From NCBI GenBank assembly GCA_036435485.1, contig CM071600.1, positions 160,902,546-160,966,545 on the forward strand: a stretch of DNA of 64,000 nucleotides, in the 5' to 3' direction. This DNA comes from Saposhnikovia divaricata. Lineage: Eukaryota; Streptophyta; Magnoliopsida; Apiales; Apiaceae. The translations under genes were made by a program, and so were the position numbers. The notes beneath the pieces were generated by a model, which was not told where the DNA came from, ran no database searches, and saw only the letters and a list, made by a program, of their open reading frames with translations. Each line of letters opens with the position of its first letter. The stretch's first letter is position 1. This document shows positions 30,555 through 39,970 of this stretch, piece by piece.

Positions 30555-33500
30555 CTATGTGTCCATCCATCTGACTCCTATCGCTTCCACATGCCTGTCA
30601 AAAACTTTGGCTGGCAAACTCTTTGTGAAAGGATCTGCCCGGTTGTCTTCCGATGATATGTGAGCCACAACTATATCTTCTCGCTTTACGATTCCTCGTA
30701 TGAGATGATACTTACGTTCAATATGTTTAGCTGCCTTGTGATCTCGCGGTTCCTTCGAATTTGCCACAGCACCAGTGTTATCACAATACACTGTCAAGCT
30801 CCTAGGCAAATAAGGTACCACATCCAAGTCCAAAAGGAAGTTCCTGAACCATACAGCCTCCTTTGCAGCCTCAGAGGCCGCCACGTACTCGGCTTCCATG
30901 GTAGAGTCTGCAATGCATTTCTGCTTTACACTCCTCCATATAACAGCTCCACCTCCCAAAGTAAAAACATATCCCGAGGTCGATTTCCTCTTATCCCTAT
31001 CTGATTGGAAATCTGAATCAGTATATCCCAAAGGAAATAGATCTGAGGCCTTGTAAATTAACATATACTCCTTAGTCCTTCTCAGGTACTTGAGTATAGT
31101 TTTTACTGCACTCCAATGTTCCTGACCTGGGTTCGACTGATATCTACTAACCATGCCTACAGCAAAGCAGATGTCAGGCCTCGTACATAACATAGCATAC
31201 ATTAAGCTTCCACATGCCGAAGCATAAGGAACTGCTTTCATGCTCTCTATATCCTTAGGTGTCGAAGGACACTGCTCCTTGGATAGAGCCACTCCATGCT
31301 TAAAAGGTAGAAAACCTTTCTTAGAGTTCTGCATGTTAAAACGAGCTAATACTTCATCAATGTAGGGCTCTTGAGACAAAGCCAACATCCTTTTGTTGCG
31401 ATCCCTTATTACTTTGATCCCAAGGATGTATGCCGCTTCACCTAAGTCCTTCATTTCAAATTGTTTGAACAACCATGCCTTTATTGATGACAACATCTTA
31501 ACATTGTTTCCAATGAGTAAAATGTCATCTACATACAGTACTAGAAAAACCACTGCATTACCCTCACTTCTCTTATACACACATGATTCGCTTGGACTTT
31601 GATCAAATCCATATGACTGGACTGCCTGATCAAAACGAATATTCCAGTCCCTAGAAGCTTGTTTTAGTCCATAAATAGACCTCTTAAGCTTACAAACAAG
31701 ATGCTCTTGGCCTTCCTTAATGAATCCTTTTGGTTGTTGCATATAGATGGTTTCCTCAAGACTTCCATTAAGGAAAGCTGTCTTGACATCCATTTGCCAA
31801 ATCTCATAATCGAGATGAGCTGCTATAGATAAAAGAATCCGGATCGACTTAAGCATAACAACCGGCGAAAAAGTTTCCTCATAATCGATCCCTTCTTTCT
31901 GAGTATACCCTTTCGCAACAAGTCGTGCTTTCCAGGCTTTCACCTTTTTGTCAGATCCTCTTTTCTTCTTGTAGATCCACATACATCCAATGGGTTTTAC
32001 ACCTTTGGGTGGTTCCACGAGCTCCCAAACTTGATTAGAATACATAGATTCCATCTCAGATTCCATTGCCTTTTGCCAAAGATCTGCATCTTTATCTAGA
32101 ATTGCTTGTTCGTATGTCCTGGGATCCTCATCATGTTCACCAGAGACCAAGTCTGAGGACTCTCCCAAAAACATGAATCTCTCAGGTTGTTGAACAACCC
32201 TCCCACTACGACGAAGCACCGGTGTGGTATTAATGACAGGTTGTGCATTTTCTTGTGGTTGATCTACTTGTACTATTGGCACTTGGGGATTATCTGTCCC
32301 TCCCACTAGTTCCTCTAAAACGATACTACTCATGGGTTTGTGTTTCATTATATAGTCTTCTTCTAAGAATCTAGCATTGGTGCTAACAATGATATCTCGA
32401 TCCCTAGGACTATAAAATGAATAACCTTTCGTTCCCATGGGATAGCCTACAAACAGCCTTACTTCGGTACGAGATTCTAACTTGGTCGCGTTCTTGTTCA
32501 GCACATGTGCTGGACAACCCCAAATCCGAATATGTCTTAGACTTGGTTTGCTACCAGTCCACAATTCTATTGGAGTCTTGGGAACCGACTTAGAAGGTAC
32601 CAAGTTCAGAAGGTAAGCCGCTGTTTCTATAGCATATCCCCAAAACGACTTGGGTAAATCTGAATAACTCATCATCGATCTAACACTCTCTAAAAGAGTC
32701 CGATTCCTTCTCTCTGCTACACCATTCTGCTGAGGTGTGCCAGGTGCAGACAACTGGGATGCAATCCCATTTTCTGATAAATATTCCCTAAATTCTCCAA
32801 GCAAGTATTCACCACCACGATCTGATCGTAGTGACTTGATACATTTTCCAAGATGTCGCTTCTCCGCACTTGCTTTGTACTCTTTGAATTTTTCAAAGCA
32901 CTCAGACTTACGGCGCAACAAATAAATGTACCCATATCTAGAATAATCGTCAATGAAAGTGACAAAATACTCATAACCTCCTCTTGCTTGGATACTCATA
33001 GGTCCACATAAATCAGTATGAACCAATTCTAACACTTCTTTAGCTCTATTCCCTTTTGCTTTAAAAGGCCTATTAGTCATCTTACCTTCCAAGCAGGATT
33101 CACAAACTGGAAATGGCTCCACTGCCAACGAGCCTAATGGCCCATCTACTACCAGTCTTTGAATCCTCCTCAAGTTAATATGACCTAATCTTAAGTGCCA
33201 AAGATATGTTTGGTTCAATTCAGAAGGTTTCTTTCTTTTATTTGAGCTAGAAAGAATGTTATTAGTTTCCTTATGTTGCAGCATTGGTTGGATAGGATTA
33301 ATAATATATAAATTGTCTTGCAATGTACCAGAACATATAACTCGTTTATTCATCATAATAGAAACATTACGATCCAAACAAACATTATAACCATCCATGG
33401 CAAGTTTAGAAACCGAAATTAAATTCCTTCTAAATGAAGGTACATAAAGACAATTGTTCAAAACCAAAATCCTATCATCGCCAAAAGACAATGTAATTAT

Positions 33501-34499
33501 TCCAACTGCAACTACTGCTACTTTCGTAGCATCTCCCATGAACACATATATCTCGCCATCTCTAAGCATTCTGGATTGCTGGAACCCCTGCATAGAGTTA
33601 CAAACATGGTCAGTGGCTCCTGTATCTACACACCAAGTGCTCGTAGATATAGCCGCTATATATGTTTCTGTAACTAGAGAAAGAGACATACCGGTATTGT
33701 TTGTCTTCTTAGGAAGAGGACAATCCTGTTTCCAGTGACCTGACTGCTTGCACCTGAAGCACTTGCCCTTAGGCTTTTTCACACCACCTTGAACTCCCAC
33801 TGCATTAGCAATCTTTCCAGCTTTCTGTGTCTGAGTCTTTTTCTTCTTCTTACCTTTCGGTTTAGATGAAGAAGCTTTCTCAGCCACATTCACTTGAACA
33901 TTCTGCTTAAAGAGTCCTTCAGCTGCTTGAAGTTCTGTCAGAAGTTCCGCGAGACTATACATCCTTTTGTTCATGGTGTAATTCAAGCGGAACTGCTCAA
34001 AACTTTTGGGCAAGCTCATAAGGATGATATCGATCTGGGTTTCCCCATCAATATCAGCACCAAGGATCTCCATCTCATTCAGATGAGACATCATTCTGAG
34101 AACATGATCCCTAACAGGTGTTCCTTCAACCATCTGAGTGTTCATTAAAGCCTTCATTGCTACTTGCCTAGCAGCCCTATTCTGTTCTCCAAAAAGTTCC
34201 TTGAGATTAAAGAGCATATCTGAAGCAGTGGGCATAGCCTGATGCTGATGCTGCAAAACACCCGACATTGCTGCCAGAATGTAACATCGCGACATCTCAT
34301 CAGCCTTAATCCACCGCTTATAATACTCCTTCTCACTTTCAGGAGCATCTTCAGCAGCCTGGTCTGGCTTGGGTTCATAAGTACAAAATTTGTACTCCTC
34401 AGCAGTCAACACTATGTCCAAATTACGTTTCCATTCAATATAGTTCGGTCCAGTAAGTTTGTTATCCTTAAGTATGGTGAATAGTGGATTAAAGCCCAT
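30555..34499 (-). CDS. Intact gag-pol polyprotein of copia element 3, 1,314 aa
   Basis: One open frame encodes all functions. Gag spans about residues 1-240 (KLTGPNYIEWKRNL; FRLNYTMNKRMYSLAELL). The CCHC knuckle CFRCKQSGHWKQDC is at 247-260 and the aspartic protease DTGATDHVC has its active Asp at 292. A gag-pre-integrase HLRLGH...CESC segment lies at about 435-470. The integrase triad is D496, D560 and E596 with the expected 35-residue spacing. Reverse transcriptase covers about 825-1070, with catalytic YVDD at 989-992. RNase H follows, with TDSDFQSD, SDSTMEAEY-like DSTMEAEYVAASEAA and YCDNTGA. There is no stop or frameshift. The copy can in principle make every protein needed for its own transposition. 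The ATG at 34499 is the first in frame after the leader. Confidence 0.96.
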   Translation of the reverse strand: MGFNPLFTILKDNKLTGPNYIEWKRNLDIVLTAEEYKFCTYEPKPDQAAEDAPESEKEYYKRWIKADEMSRCYILAAMSGVLQHQHQAMPTASDMLFNLKELFGEQNRAARQVAMKALMNTQMVEGTPVRDHVLRMMSHLNEMEILGADIDGETQIDIILMSLPKSFEQFRLNYTMNKRMYSLAELLTELQAAEGLFKQNVQVNVAEKASSSKPKGKKKKKTQTQKAGKIANAVGVQGGVKKPKGKCFRCKQSGHWKQDCPLPKKTNNTGMSLSLVTETYIAAISTSTWCVDTGATDHVCNSMQGFQQSRMLRDGEIYVFMGDATKVAVVAVGIITLSFGDDRILVLNNCLYVPSFRRNLISVSKLAMDGYNVCLDRNVSIMMNKRVICSGTLQDNLYIINPIQPMLQHKETNNILSSSNKRKKPSELNQTYLWHLRLGHINLRRIQRLVVDGPLGSLAVEPFPVCESCLEGKMTNRPFKAKGNRAKEVLELVHTDLCGPMSIQARGGYEYFVTFIDDYSRYGYIYLLRRKSECFEKFKEYKASAEKRHLGKCIKSLRSDRGGEYLLGEFREYLSENGIASQLSAPGTPQQNGVAERRNRTLLESVRSMMSYSDLPKSFWGYAIETAAYLLNLVPSKSVPKTPIELWTGSKPSLRHIRIWGCPAHVLNKNATKLESRTEVRLFVGYPMGTKGYSFYSPRDRDIIVSTNARFLEEDYIMKHKPMSSIVLEELVGGTDNPQVPIVQVDQPQENAQPVINTTPVLRRSGRVVQQPERFMFLGESSDLVSGEHDEDPRTYEQAILDKDADLWQKAMESEMESMYSNQVWELVEPPKGVKPIGCMWIYKKKRGSDKKVKAWKARLVAKGYTQKEGIDYEETFSPVVMLKSIRILLSIAAHLDYEIWQMDVKTAFLNGSLEETIYMQQPKGFIKEGQEHLVCKLKRSIYGLKQASRDWNIRFDQAVQSYGFDQSPSESCVYKRSEGNAVVFLVLYVDDILLIGNNVKMLSSIKAWLFKQFEMKDLGEAAYILGIKVIRDRNKRMLALSQEPYIDEVLARFNMQNSKKGFLPFKHGVALSKEQCPSTPKDIESMKAVPYASACGSLMYAMLCTRPDICFAVGMVSRYQSNPGQEHWSAVKTILKYLRRTKEYMLIYKASDLFPLGYTDSDFQSDRDKRKSTSGYVFTLGGGAVIWRSVKQKCIADSTMEAEYVAASEAAKEAVWFRNFLLDLDVVPYLPRSLTVYCDNTGAVANSKEPRDHKAAKHIERKYHLIRGIVKREDIVVAHISSEDNRADPFTKSLPAKVFDRHVEAIGVRWMDT

Positions 34500-34627
34500 A
34501 GTGATCTAATCCTGAGAATCATACATGTTACACATAATCAGATAGTTGCATAAATCTTAAATCCTATTGGTTTCCTCTAACAATTAATTAAAATTAATGC
34601 ACTAATATTTAAACACCATAAGTATCT

Positions 34628-35093
34628 GGTACGCCACGATGGATGACATATATACCACTTAAATTCGTTTAAATATTACTTCGGTCCTATTACTAAATAA
34701 TACGCCACGTTAGGGTGGACTATATATTATTTTTCATAGCTAAGTGTATACCATTATTAAATCTTAAATTAATAAAAAGACTGGATACCACCATTAAATA
34801 TTTCAAATCAATAATCGATAATAGGATAATTCCCAGATCGGGGGGAGCATTGTCAAGAGGCATCACTTAAGACCCCTTTCTAGACAGAATCATCCTTTCT
34901 CTCAATATTGAAAATCTATATTCAATCAGTGGTACCCTTCTAATTAATCGAATTCTATGAAACTTGGTACGCCACGATGGGTGGCATGTATACCTTTCAA
35001 TATTCGTAATTAATTTAGGAAGTTTGTTCTAGTAATATCCATAACACTACCTGACACCATAAATCATACGCCACGATGGGTGGCATGTATATA
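34628..35093. repeat. Four copies of a hairpin motif in the leader of element 3
   Basis: TACGCCACGATGGGTGGC or close variants occur at 34630, 34701, 34968 and 35067, each followed by an AT-rich ATGTATA-like tract. GCCAC and GTGGC pair around a GATG loop, so each copy can form a small stem-loop in the RNA. They lie between the PBS and the gag start. Confidence 0.85.
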
Positions 35094-35539
35094 ATTTATA
35101 TTCGTCTCGGTGTTAAATTACATACAAACAATAATGGAGACCATGGGATTTAATTCCTAATTAATTCCCTCACCCACTTAGAATTTTTATTTAAAATTGA
35201 GGAATTTTATCTAGATGCATCGCCCTATGTTATTTTTTCGAGGTCCACATGTTATAAAAATAACAAAACAAAGAACACATAACATAGCAGCATGCATCAT
35301 AAAATTAAAGCAATAAATAAAATTAATGTTCATGTCGTCCTAATTATGTTAAACATGCAATTAAAAATTACACACATAATTAACAACACACATAAGAATT
35401 ATTTAAAGCAATAATTAAAAAATTAAATAGCGGAATTAAAATTAAAAAATATAATTTAAAACCACTATTATGGCCCCTTGAAAAATAAATAAATTTTCAG
35501 CCCTTTATTTTGCTGAAAAAAACATTTTTCTGCCATAAA

Positions 35540-35700
35540 TCTGCTGTGGCGCATTCACGGCCTGCGTTACAGCCCTGGAACTGCTGTAACGCATGTGCGT
35601 CATGCGTTACAGCCTGTTACAGGCCTGTCACGCATGTGCGACATGCGTTACAGCCTGAACAGACCTGTAACGCAGTCTGCACATGCGTTACAGGCTTCAG
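35540..35700. repeat. Degenerate tandem repeats in the leader of element 3
   Basis: CATGCGTTACAG and variants occur several times at about 40-55-bp spacing (CCTGCGTTACAG, CATGCGTTACAGCCTG twice, CATGCGTTACAGG). They alternate with near-complementary CTGTAACGCA and GCATGTGCG, so the stretch is strongly self-complementary. It is GC-rich in an otherwise AT-rich leader. Confidence 0.8.
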
Positions 35701-36165
35701 AAGAGATTTTTCCACGCGCGCGCCTGCTCCTCTGTTTCCTGTTCTCCAGATCTTGTTTCTGTTCGACTTAGTTAATCAACACAGCCATCAAGTAGCTTCG
35801 CAGCGGACAAAATTGTTTCTCCGATTTGATTTCCGATCGAACGTAATTGTTACAAAATACCCGGATTTTTACATAATCCATCAAACAATTACATACAAAA
35901 CAGATCTAATACAAAACTAATTTTGTAAATCTATTCTAACACGATCAACCCTCGTGTTTTACAACCACGATAAACCACGTGGAAACCAAATAAAATAACC
36001 ACGATTAAACCACGTGGGATCCAAACACATAATTAAAATTACATGGCCATAATAGTGGATACTAAACAACCTGCAAAAGATTATTATCCAAGCACACCAC
36101 TATATACATGCATATATAATTACGACATGGACATCGTATCAAAATTCGCAGAACCAATGAACCAG

Positions 36166-36177
36166 GCTCTGATACCA
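36166..36177 (-). other. Primer binding site of copia element 3
   Basis: The plus strand reads GCTCTGATACCA, identical to the 3' end of plant initiator Met-tRNA. It stands two bases from the LTR start at 36180. Confidence 0.93.
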
Positions 36178-36179
36178 AT

Positions 36180-37285
36180 TGTTGGGACAATCAGATCTTG
36201 GCACTGCGAATTTCGATACAATAAATTAACGAGTACGAATAGAAAAGTCACCTTGTTAACGGTTGATTCCACGCTCTTCTATTGTATTCCCAAATTCCCT
36301 TGAGCGAAGTGTGGCCTTCGTCTTCTCAAGTTTACCTCTCTTCTTGCTCCTGGGTGGCTACAAAATTTTTCGACCAGCCCCCAGCAAGAAGAGAATAGGA
36401 ATATATATAGGCTACAATAGGGATCATGGATAATTAGGTTGGGCCTTCTAATTACATCTTGAGCCTAGCCCAATGTAATTAAATATTAATTCAATCCACT
36501 AAAGAATTAATATTTGCACTACCTTTCCTAATACCGTAATTTAATTAATTAATTCGGTTCCAATATTATTTGCTTATTAAATTCCCCATGTTTAAAATAT
36601 CGCATGTCCATTAATTAAATAAATTACTGATAATTCATTTAATTAATATCTTTTATCCTTGATCATCCACTCAACCTTTATTTAATTATGCCGGAATAAA
36701 TCCACCTGCAGGGTTTCACATAATTAAATCTTTTTGAGCTTTCAAGGGGACATCATTAACCCGAATATTATCAGGACATGGATTCCTTCAATAAATAATA
36801 TCCCACCATATATATTATTTCATCACCCAAAATATAATGAAATAAATCAAAAGAATTATTTCATATATAAATCAAAGCATGTAAATAATATATACGTGTC
36901 AATTATTATTTCCGGATTAAGAACCTAAGCATTAATAATAACATAGAATCTTAGTTCACCTCCTTAATCAGTATAAGGGAACAATTCTAAATTTGATCCT
37001 GTTCAATATACACAAAGTATACTAGTATTATTTATTAGTCAATATAAACTAATCTAAATAATACTACAGCCATACCAGTGGATTGTCTAACTCCACCTGT
37101 GCTGTGAACCTTATTATATTATATAAACCGTATTTAATAATCTAATATTCTGTATCCCATTTGATACTAGATTATTCACAATATATAATATTTAGACAAC
37201 ATGTAAACATTTAAATGATTCTCAATTAAACCGGCCAGAAATAAATGTAAATACTTCAAATAAATATTTTCAGTATACACCAACA
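36180..37285 (-). repeat. 5' LTR of copia element 3
   Basis: It is the same length as the other LTR (offset 6,801) and shows no difference by eye. A TATATATA on the minus strand at about 36402-36409 is the likely core promoter. Confidence 0.97.
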
Positions 37286-38791
37286 TGGCGGAGAGTCAAG
37301 ATTTCCCTCATTAGCCTGTGAAGGCTCCTCTACCGTGACTATGGTAGGCACTGTTTCAGTTCCTAAGTGCTCTCCTCTCAATGTGTCTCTATTTTCATCC
37401 AGTTCTACATGTTCTCCCATTGTTAGTAATAACAGTGGGGTTGTGCTTGACACATTACAAGATGCCATGGCCGACTGGCGAAATTCAATGGACTCATCCT
37501 GTTGAGAGAATGGTTCCAGAAGCTGTTCATTTGCCATTTCAAAGTCCATATCCTTTTGGGAGGGTATGGATGAGCTTACAGTTGCCTTGGGTTCATTTCT
37601 ACTCTTCTTTAGTAGAGGCAGAGCTGTGGGTTCACTCACTTCTTCACTACTTCTTTCAGTTCTTTTAAGCTGTGATTTCTTCTTTCTGACTTGATAGACT
37701 TTATCTGTTTTTGACCTTGTGTTTGGCTCTTTGACCTGGGATAGAGATTGTGGTTCTACAATCCCTTGGTCAGTCCTAACAACCACTTGGGTTCCAGAAG
37801 AAGATTGAGGGATAGAAGTAGTTAAGGGATCAGAATGTAATACCTGGTCAGCAGATGAAGTGACATGAGCCTCTTGTGATTGAAATTCCGGCTCAGCTTG
37901 TTCAAGAGCAGGTGCATTTTGTTCTGGATGCACAACAGCAAGTGCTTGTTGTTCTATGATTGGTTCTGGTTGCTCAAGTACAGGTCCAGGAATAATTGGA
38001 AGATGTATGAATGTGGACATGTACTGAGTAACAAGCACTGGTACGTTGTTGTAGTCATTCTGTTGCGAGGCAGCTCTTGTATGAAATTTCTTATGAAAAG
38101 ACTTTGAATCTTGAGCTTCCTCATCAACAAATGTATTCTGTAACTCCTCAGAAACCAAGTGATTAAAAATAAGAGTGAAAAATCTAGGATAATAGATTAA
38201 CACCTTTTCACCCTGTCTAAAATTCTTTTTAGCATTTACTATTCTTCTGAACATGTTCTTCCAAAGAATTTTACCTATATCAATTCTTCGATTGTGGACA
38301 ACCGAATAACCAATATACTGAATCAGAGAAGGAATATTTGAAAAAGAAGTGTTAGCACAGTTAGCAAACACTCGAATTAAAGTATCAAACAACAAGTACC
38401 ATTCAGCTACCAAACCATTTTTCGGCAAGTTGCTCAATTTCAACTGTCCCTGATAATTAATATCAGTGAAAAACTGAGTCAATTCAGTGTTGGACGGATT
38501 ATCAACAAAATCAGCAGTAGGAAGATTCAACACTGTCTTGAGTACTGATTCATTGACTCTGAACTGTGAGTTCCCAACCTTGAATGTAAAGGCATTGGTA
38601 GATATAATAGCTGTAGAACACATCAATCGTAGAGGTTCCAATTTCATTGGAGCGTCAAGAGATAAAGCACTACTAACGATTGGTTGTTCATTCAAGAAAC
38701 GAATCCAGGGCTTGAATCTTTCAACCATACATTCCTCCGGATCATAAAATCCAACCATGTTGTGCTTAACTAGTTCGAATTCAACAGCCAT
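37286..38791 (-). pseudogene. N-terminal part of extra ORF 1 of copia element 2
   Basis: The ORF starts MAVEFELVKHNMVGFYDPEE and runs about 500 codons before it enters the LTR of element 3, after GNLDSPP. The N-terminal half (about 1-240) looks globular; it includes RVNESVLKTVLNLPTADFV, SLIQYIGYSVVHNRRIDIGK and VLIYYPRFFTLIFNHLV. This resembles the 'plant retrotransposon extra ORF' proteins found downstream of pol in SIRE-type elements. The C-terminal half is low-complexity, Gln/Pro/Glu-rich. No signal peptide or membrane segment is evident, so 'envelope' is not supported by sequence. Together with 29068-29373 the unbroken ORF would have had about 603 codons. Confidence 0.75.
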
Positions 38792-39970
38792 TTTAATACA
38801 GATTTTAAGCTTTTGAAATTTTTAAATTTTAGCACAAAATTCAATTAAACTTAATTAATTCGAATTAATAATAAATTAATAATTCGAAAAATAAAAAAGT
38901 TCTTGAAAAATTCTCAAAATCTCAGTATATGATCTAGATACAATCACAAACAACCAGGTAATTTTAGTTTTCTGAAAATCAAACCCAAACTCCTTGAAAA
39001 ACAGATCGAAAAATTCAATTTTTCAAAACAAAAACTCGAAAAAATCGAGTTAAAGAACAGTTTAATCAATGATTTTGATCAAGGAATCGATATGAGATCT
39101 TGGATTGTTGATACAGTGATGATTTCAGTCTAAAATCCGGCAGCAATTCGTTATCCCGATGTGTGTATATTGTGTGTATCTATATCGAGTTCTCTGTGAC
39201 TAAACACGAGAGATAGTATGGTAATGATAGTATAGTAGAGATAGTATAGTAGAGATAGTATAGACATTATATATGCAGCTGTTTATACTATCACCGACAC
39301 TCCTATACTATCACCGCGGCCTATACTATTTCTAAGGTTATATCTATACTATTTCTAGTGCCTTAGACTATTACCGAACACTTATATTATTTACAAATTA
39401 ACTCTGTTATTACTAACAAGAATTCTATATTATTTATAAACACTTATATTATTACCGACACTGTATTGGAAATTCTATACTATTTCTTAGATTCTAAATT
39501 ATTTATAGAATTAACAACTATTTACAGATATAATCAATTATTGCTAATAATCTATATTATTACCGAAAAATATATTAACAGATTTACTAGATTAAATTAA
39601 ACAAGTTATGTACAAGTTATATACTTAGTAATTTACAGAACTTAAAAAGCTTAATAAAATAATAATTTACAACAAATTATTTATTTACAACACAAAAATC
39701 AACATAGGTTAGCCCTTTTACGAAATCAAACAATAATAACAAAAGGACAAACATTACAAAACAAATAAAATTAAAATATTCACATAATTATATTATTTCT
39801 TATTTCATAATTGACCAAATAAAATATTAACATAATTCACAAGTGTTCGAAAATAAACAAGTGGAATTAATTAATGATAAAATAATTACACAAGTGATTT
39901 TAAACAACAATTATTTACAAAATAATCACTTGTTAAATTATTAAAGAACAGACATCAGATATTAACCAGA
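38792..39970. other. Spacer between pol and extra ORF 1 of element 2, with TATACTAT motifs
   Basis: There is no ORF. The part 39200-39560 is rich in TATACTATC/TATACTATT, the reverse complement of the LTR motif, preceded by three copies in the LTR orientation (GAGATAGTATAGTA at 39205-39265). The two orientations can pair locally, and with the LTR arrays. Confidence 0.75.

Larger units (their letters stand above)
29379..37285 (-). mobile_element. Copia element 3 (innermost), intact and very young
   Basis: LTRs are 29379-30484 and 36180-37285, each 1,106 bp. I compared them line by line and found no difference. The TSD is tggcg (29374-29378 and 37286-37290). Minus-strand order: 5' LTR, Met-tRNA-type PBS, 1.66-kb leader, one 1,314-codon gag-pol ORF, polypurine tract, 3' LTR. 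All parts needed for autonomous transposition are present. It is a Ty1/copia element without an extra ORF; I do not assign the lineage. Confidence 0.96.

Noticed and set aside
29933..36928. Identical 64-codon frames at 29933-30127 and 36734-36928
   Set aside because: They lie in the two identical LTRs of element 3 and have no coding features.
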